A stretch of DNA of 64,000 nt from 2-02-FULL-55-14 sp964534125 (GTDB lineage: Bacteria; Bacteroidota; Ignavibacteria; UBA10030), in contig CAZHOJ010000003.1 of assembly GCA_964534125.1 (NCBI GenBank), forward strand, positions 186,001 to 250,000, given 5' to 3'. Of this stretch, positions 60,407-64,000 are shown in pieces; the stretch's first letter is position 1, and every line of letters begins with the position of its first letter. Under the pieces are notes generated by a model. That model saw only the letters and a list, made by a program, of their open reading frames with translations. It did no database searches and was not told where the DNA came from. The translations under genes and the position numbers were made by a program.

Positions 60407-61942
60407 CTAGAACGGGAACTCCTCGGGGACAGACTCACGAGGAGCCTCCCGCTCCTCGATCCGGGCCCGGGCAAGCTGGTGCGTCTCGTGTGGCTGCACA
60501 TAGATCGCCCGGCGCGGCTCGGTCGGACACGCGTGCTCACACGCACCGCATCCCACGCAGTAATCGTTGTTCACCTCCGGGATCATCAGCTTTCCCTCAT
60601 ACGGCACCATCTTCACCGCTTTGGTAGGGCAATGTTCCGCACAGGCGCCGCAGTCCTTCTTCTTTGTCTCGACGATGCAGTCCTCCTTCACGAAGACCAC
60701 CTTTCCGATCTGTGTGATATGCTTCCGCTGCAGCGTGAGCGGCTGGAGCGCCCCGGTCGGGCAGACCTCCCCGCAGCGCACACAATCGAACGTGCAGTAG
60801 TTGACAGCATAATCCATGTGCGGCTGGAAGAGGCCCTCCCACCCGTACACTGCCAGGGCCGGCTGCAGGACCTGTGTGGGACACGCGCTCACACACAGCT
60901 GACAGCCTGTGCATCGTTGCACGAATCCTCCCCTTCCGCCACCTCCCGGGGGAACGACAGGCATGCTCTTCGCCGTGTCGTAACGCTGTTGGAGGTCGTC
61001 CTTCGCACCGCCCGACGCGATCGACGTCGTCACTGCCGCAGCGAGCGTAGCCATCACCCGACGCCGTCCTGGCTCTGCCTGCCGGTTCTCCCCTTCCATA
61101 CCCCAGACGAAGCTCATACCGTGGCTGGGACAGGCGTTCAGGCAATCGAAGCAACCGACGCATGCCGCCGTGTCAATGCGGCGGCGGGCGCTGTCGATAC
61201 ATTGTGCCCTGCACACGCGTTCGCACAATCCGCAATCAGTGCACGCGTGTTCCCGGATGCGGACCGCGAAGAGCGGCCGGTGTGAAAGCAGGCTCAGAAC
61301 GCCGCCGACCGGACACAGCACGTTGCAGAACAACCTGCCCCACCGGTACGACAGTGTCGCGAGGACGACGACGAACAGGAGCACTCCGAGGAGCGTCCAG
61401 AGGCCGGGAAGAACGAGCGGCACTTCCGCGATACCGTGCCCTCCTATCGATCGGGACAGCCATGCCGTGACATTGTTGAGCGCGATGAGACCCGGCCGCA
61501 CAAGGGACGTGAAGATCCTTCCCGCGTTGCTGAACGGTTCGAGCACGTTGACGAGAACGAACGATCCTGCGAGCATGGCCGTTGCAACGAGAGCCGTCAG
61601 GCCGTAGTGCCAGGCATATTTCGGGGGTGCGTATGGAAACCGGCGGTGCTTGTATCTCCGTTTCCGGAACCAGATCACGATGTCCTGAAGTACGCCGAGC
61701 GGACAGAGGAAGGAACAGTAGACCCTCCCGAACAGGAGGGTGAGGACGGACAATACTCCGACGACGATCGCTGCGCCGCCTGCCCCCGAGACCAGACCGA
61801 GGATTGCCGGTCCCAGCTGGAGCGATACGACGGCGTCGATCACACCGGCAGGAATCCAGTGGCGGATGTCGAGAAAGACCGCAGCTGCGACTCCCAGAAC
61901 GGCCGCCGACGCCGCAATGCGCGCTGAGCGGAGCGGATGCAC
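60407..61942 (-). CDS. Membrane-bound polyferredoxin (NapH-like, multi-4Fe-4S)
   Basis: A 511-residue protein. Four to five N-terminal helices carry two NapH-type CxxxCP motifs (CSFLCPLG and CNVLCPVG). The C-terminal half has six cysteine clusters with the CxxCxxCxxxC(P) pattern: CTDCGLCERVC, CVGCFDCLNACP, CTGCQLCVSACP, a CxxDCVRCGEVCP type, CGACAEHCP and CVGCGACEHACP. Thus it can relay electrons through several [4Fe-4S] clusters. The DUF362 gene upstream ends two bases before its ATG, and DUF362-polyferredoxin pairs recur in the group. The redox partners are unknown. Confidence 0.88.
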   Translation of the reverse strand: MHPLRSARIAASAAVLGVAAAVFLDIRHWIPAGVIDAVVSLQLGPAILGLVSGAGGAAIVVGVLSVLTLLFGRVYCSFLCPLGVLQDIVIWFRKRRYKHRRFPYAPPKYAWHYGLTALVATAMLAGSFVLVNVLEPFSNAGRIFTSLVRPGLIALNNVTAWLSRSIGGHGIAEVPLVLPGLWTLLGVLLFVVVLATLSYRWGRLFCNVLCPVGGVLSLLSHRPLFAVRIREHACTDCGLCERVCRAQCIDSARRRIDTAACVGCFDCLNACPSHGMSFVWGMEGENRQAEPGRRRVMATLAAAVTTSIASGGAKDDLQQRYDTAKSMPVVPPGGGGRGGFVQRCTGCQLCVSACPTQVLQPALAVYGWEGLFQPHMDYAVNYCTFDCVRCGEVCPTGALQPLTLQRKHITQIGKVVFVKEDCIVETKKKDCGACAEHCPTKAVKMVPYEGKLMIPEVNNDYCVGCGACEHACPTEPRRAIYVQPHETHQLARARIEEREAPRESVPEEFPF

Positions 61943-61944
61943 GA

Positions 61945-62865
61945 TCAGGAGATGGAGATGCGCTTGATGTTCATCGACGACAGGTCTGACGACCCGAGAC
62001 CAAGCTTCTCTGCGATGCCGATATAGCGCACCGCTCCGGGATCCATGCCGAACAGCTTCGCTCCCGCGGCGTCGATGGCGACCATGTTGGTCGAGATCAG
62101 GAGGGAGCGCATCGTGACCACGTCATCGACCGAGACACCACGCGGGCCGTTCTCCTTCATGACGTAGTAGGCGTCGAGCACGTTCAGATGAGGCTTGAAG
62201 AATGCAGAGAACTCAGCAATGCACTGGTGAAGATCGTTCCGATGCCAGAACCTGCGGTCCCACACAACGCCCATCAGGTTCTTCATCGCCATCGTGAGAC
62301 GCGCACCGCCGTGGTTCTTCAGGACGGGGACATTGATGACGACATCCGACTCGAGGATGAGCTCGTGGACCTTCGCATCCTTCATCGTCGAGCCGTTCAC
62401 CGCGACGGGATGGAAGTACCCTTCAGTGTTCGCCGGCGCCAGTCTCCCCTTCGCCGACTTCACGGCACGCGCAATGCCGCTATTGTCATAGCACCGTTCC
62501 CAGTTGTCGCACGTATTGTCGAAGACCGAGACCTCCTTCGCTCCCGCCTGGTAGCATTGCCGCACGATCTCCTCGACAAGTTTCGGATTCGTGTTCCCGG
62601 CCCGCTCCGGCGAAACATCCCAGCCGATGTTCGGCTTCACGACAACCTTCTGCCCCTTCTGGACGAAAGCACCGATCCCTCCGAGCGCCCCGATCCCCTG
62701 CTGGAACATCTCTGCCGGCTCTCCCCCCTTGACGGCGACAAGATCGTATGGAGCCCCGGTGCGCTCCTGGTCCGACATCGATGCTGCGAGCATTTCCCAT
62801 GGCTTCGCTGCGGAAGCGAGTACTGATAATCCGGCTGAGCGCCTCAGGAACGACCTCCGGTCCAT
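61945..62865 (-). CDS. Tat-exported DUF362 domain protein
   Basis: A 306-residue protein with the twin-arginine signal MDRRSFLRRSAG followed by LSVLASAAKPWEMLAAS. The DUF362 fold shows VVVKPNIGWD, NPVLKNHGGARLTMAMKNLMG (in parts: PVLKNHGGARLTM, AMKNLMG) and AIDAAGAKLFGMDPG. Family members often join a ferredoxin region; here the clusters are on the separate downstream polyferredoxin, two bases away. Its reaction is not established. The operon is divergent from the CarboxypepD_reg-like gene. Confidence 0.9.
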   Translation of the reverse strand: MDRRSFLRRSAGLSVLASAAKPWEMLAASMSDQERTGAPYDLVAVKGGEPAEMFQQGIGALGGIGAFVQKGQKVVVKPNIGWDVSPERAGNTNPKLVEEIVRQCYQAGAKEVSVFDNTCDNWERCYDNSGIARAVKSAKGRLAPANTEGYFHPVAVNGSTMKDAKVHELILESDVVINVPVLKNHGGARLTMAMKNLMGVVWDRRFWHRNDLHQCIAEFSAFFKPHLNVLDAYYVMKENGPRGVSVDDVVTMRSLLISTNMVAIDAAGAKLFGMDPGAVRYIGIAEKLGLGSSDLSSMNIKRISIS

Positions 62866-63030
62866 ATGATCCTCCCTATGATTGTGCGTGAGCGATGTTC
62901 GCAGATTTGGGATGCAACTATCCTGCCAGCATTCTGAGGCTACGGGCGGGATGTAAGTCTCCCACGAGCAATCAAATCCTCAAAAAATCGATTACATTTG
63001 CCCCATGTGAGCCTTGCCAGGGACCTCTCT

Positions 63031-64000
63031 TTGCAAAAATTGGAAACGTGGACACTCAAACGGCTCTTTGCCCTCTCACTCACGGGGGCAGCCGTGCTGG
63101 CCTCTGTATCGGCACAAGTTCCGGAAGGTGCTTCGCTGGGCGGGGTGGTCATCGATTCACAAAGGGGCGATCCTCTCCCGCAGGTCAACGTCTTCCTCGC
63201 GAACACAACCCTCGGTTCGGTCACTGATATTGACGGCCGGTTCCTCATTGCCGGCATCCCTGCCGGTGTGTACGATCTCATTGTTTCGAGTCCGGCATAC
63301 CAACGCGACGTTCGACGAATCGAGATCCGCCAGAAGGACAGGACCGACCTTCGGATCCTTCTGACCGAGCGGGTGATCGAAGAACGACCGGTGGACATCG
63401 TGGGGAAGGAGCCTGACGTGTGGCGCGAACGGCTCGAAACGTTCAGAGCGCACCTGTTCGGGAAGACCCGGAACAGCGAACACTGCACCCTCCTCAATCC
63501 GGAGGTTCTCGAGCTCACGGTGGACGATGAGGTCGGCCGGTTCGAAGCGACATCTCCATCTCCACTGATCATCGAGAACCGGGCGCTGGGGTATCGGATC
63601 GAGCTGATCATCCGGTTCTTCACAGTCGACCACCGCCAGGTCCGGATCAGCGGATGGCCTCGCTTTGTGGACCTCATGCCGGCATCGGGCGAGGAGCGTG
63701 ATCGATGGCAGAACGAACGCGCTCGCGCCTATCACGGATCCATTCGACATTTTCTGGCAGCGCTCATCAGGGGGAGGCTCAGAGAGGAAGGATTCAGGCT
63801 GTCGCAGGTACGCGAGATACATCCTTTCCGTCGGATGAGTGTCGTTCGTGAGTCGGCGCTGCGGGATCGAATGCTGACCTTCGATCCCCCGACGAACAGA
63901 TACACTTTGTTCTTCGAGCACTACCTGCGGATCGACTATCTGGCGGAAGAACCGGAACGGGACTTTCGGGAATACGCCGAAACGATGCTGGGGTGGGACC
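63031..64000 (+). CDS. CarboxypepD_reg-like protein, 3' end outside the window
   Basis: At least 323 residues are readable. After a signal peptide (RLFALSLTGAAVLASVSAQ), a carboxypeptidase-regulatory-like domain (about 33-110) reads LGGVVIDSQRGDPLPQVNVFLANTTLGS with DGRFLIAGIPAGVYDLIVS (pieces of a longer run), which is the cell-surface beta-sandwich common in FCB proteins. The rest (about 120-323) is not recognised. Start is uncertain: TTG 63031 has AGGGA seven bases upstream; GTG at 63007 and TTG at 63040 are alternatives. It diverges from the DUF362 operon. Confidence 0.75.
   Translation, partial: MQKLETWTLKRLFALSLTGAAVLASVSAQVPEGASLGGVVIDSQRGDPLPQVNVFLANTTLGSVTDIDGRFLIAGIPAGVYDLIVSSPAYQRDVRRIEIRQKDRTDLRILLTERVIEERPVDIVGKEPDVWRERLETFRAHLFGKTRNSEHCTLLNPEVLELTVDDEVGRFEATSPSPLIIENRALGYRIELIIRFFTVDHRQVRISGWPRFVDLMPASGEERDRWQNERARAYHGSIRHFLAALIRGRLREEGFRLSQVREIHPFRRMSVVRESALRDRMLTFDPPTNRYTLFFEHYLRIDYLAEEPERDFREYAETMLGWD

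Noticed and set aside
1..64000. tRNA, rRNA, CRISPR arrays, prophage or transposase genes
   Set aside because: None was recognised on reading: no T-loop GGTTCRANNCC in an intergenic cloverleaf, no regular spaced repeats and no integrase or transposase-like protein. tRNA search software would settle the first point.

Overview
The window looks like chromosomal DNA from a high-G+C member of the FCB group (Bacteroidota/Ignavibacteriota/Chlorobi side). The main clue is a secreted cupredoxin (49861-50526) ending in a YPNPFNP-type type IX secretion sorting domain. DUF4954, DUF5687, GH97, DUF1080, DUF362 and haem-binding (PF14376) proteins and a CarboxypepD_reg-like protein all fit that group. Several promoters that can be read have ordinary TTGnnn-17-TAnnnT spacing instead of the Bacteroidota -33/-7 type. 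No rRNA, tRNA, prophage, transposase or CRISPR array was seen, so this is mostly core and metabolic sequence with a few accessory islands.

Layout. 1-17.4 kb: end of an unknown protein, a small orphan gene, an ABM-like protein, a class C serine hydrolase with an amino-acid decarboxylase, a LOG protein, DUF4954, nagB, an ADP-forming acyl-CoA synthetase, acyl carrier protein, a PAT-type MFS transporter with an amidohydrolase, a mechanosensitive-channel-like protein, a split saccharopine pathway pair (LKR + SDH) and pfkA. 17.4-21.8 kb: a secreted unknown protein, the nrfHA ammonifying nitrite reductase, and two small membrane proteins. 21.9-24.8 kb: an overlapping aroF-like/pheA/tyrA operon preceded by a promoter, a Phe/Tyr-rich leader peptide and an intrinsic terminator, i.e. 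an apparent ribosome-mediated attenuator. 24.8-29.8 kb: two ABC export systems, one with a permease carrying a starch-binding-like insert. 29.8-41.3 kb: S9 dipeptidyl peptidase, PlsC, a GxxExxY gene between inverted repeats, GH97, a LolA-like lipoprotein, a Tat-exported M24 peptidase and an NfnAB/SudAB-like flavoprotein pair. 41.7-47.4 kb: a low-G+C caspase-like protease, a sulfatase and a DRE-TIM synthase related to homocitrate/Re-citrate synthases. 47.8-55.9 kb: a Tat-exported MBL hydrolase, a haem-binding/cytochrome/cupredoxin operon, Si-citrate synthase, two radical SAM genes meeting tail to tail, and a Fes-like esterase. 56-64 kb: a decayed ClC channel gene, a Gfo/Idh/MocA + DUF1080 sugar pair, a membrane protein, a polyferredoxin + DUF362 operon and the start of a CarboxypepD_reg-like protein.

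How the genes fit together. The window describes a heterotroph using proteins and polysaccharides (DPP-IV, M24, GH97, sulfatase, 3-keto-glycoside enzymes, NagB, amino-acid decarboxylase, lysine catabolism) with flexible redox metabolism (nitrite ammonification, Fe-S and cytochrome electron carriers, NfnAB-like flavoprotein, ADP-forming acyl-CoA synthetase, two citrate-synthase-type enzymes). The strongest new observation is the aromatic-operon attenuator. Others worth a look are the nrfHA operator inside its promoter spacer, the starch-binding-like insert in a DUF5687 permease, the GxxExxY cassette, an MFS gene without a normal start codon and the deleted ClC gene.
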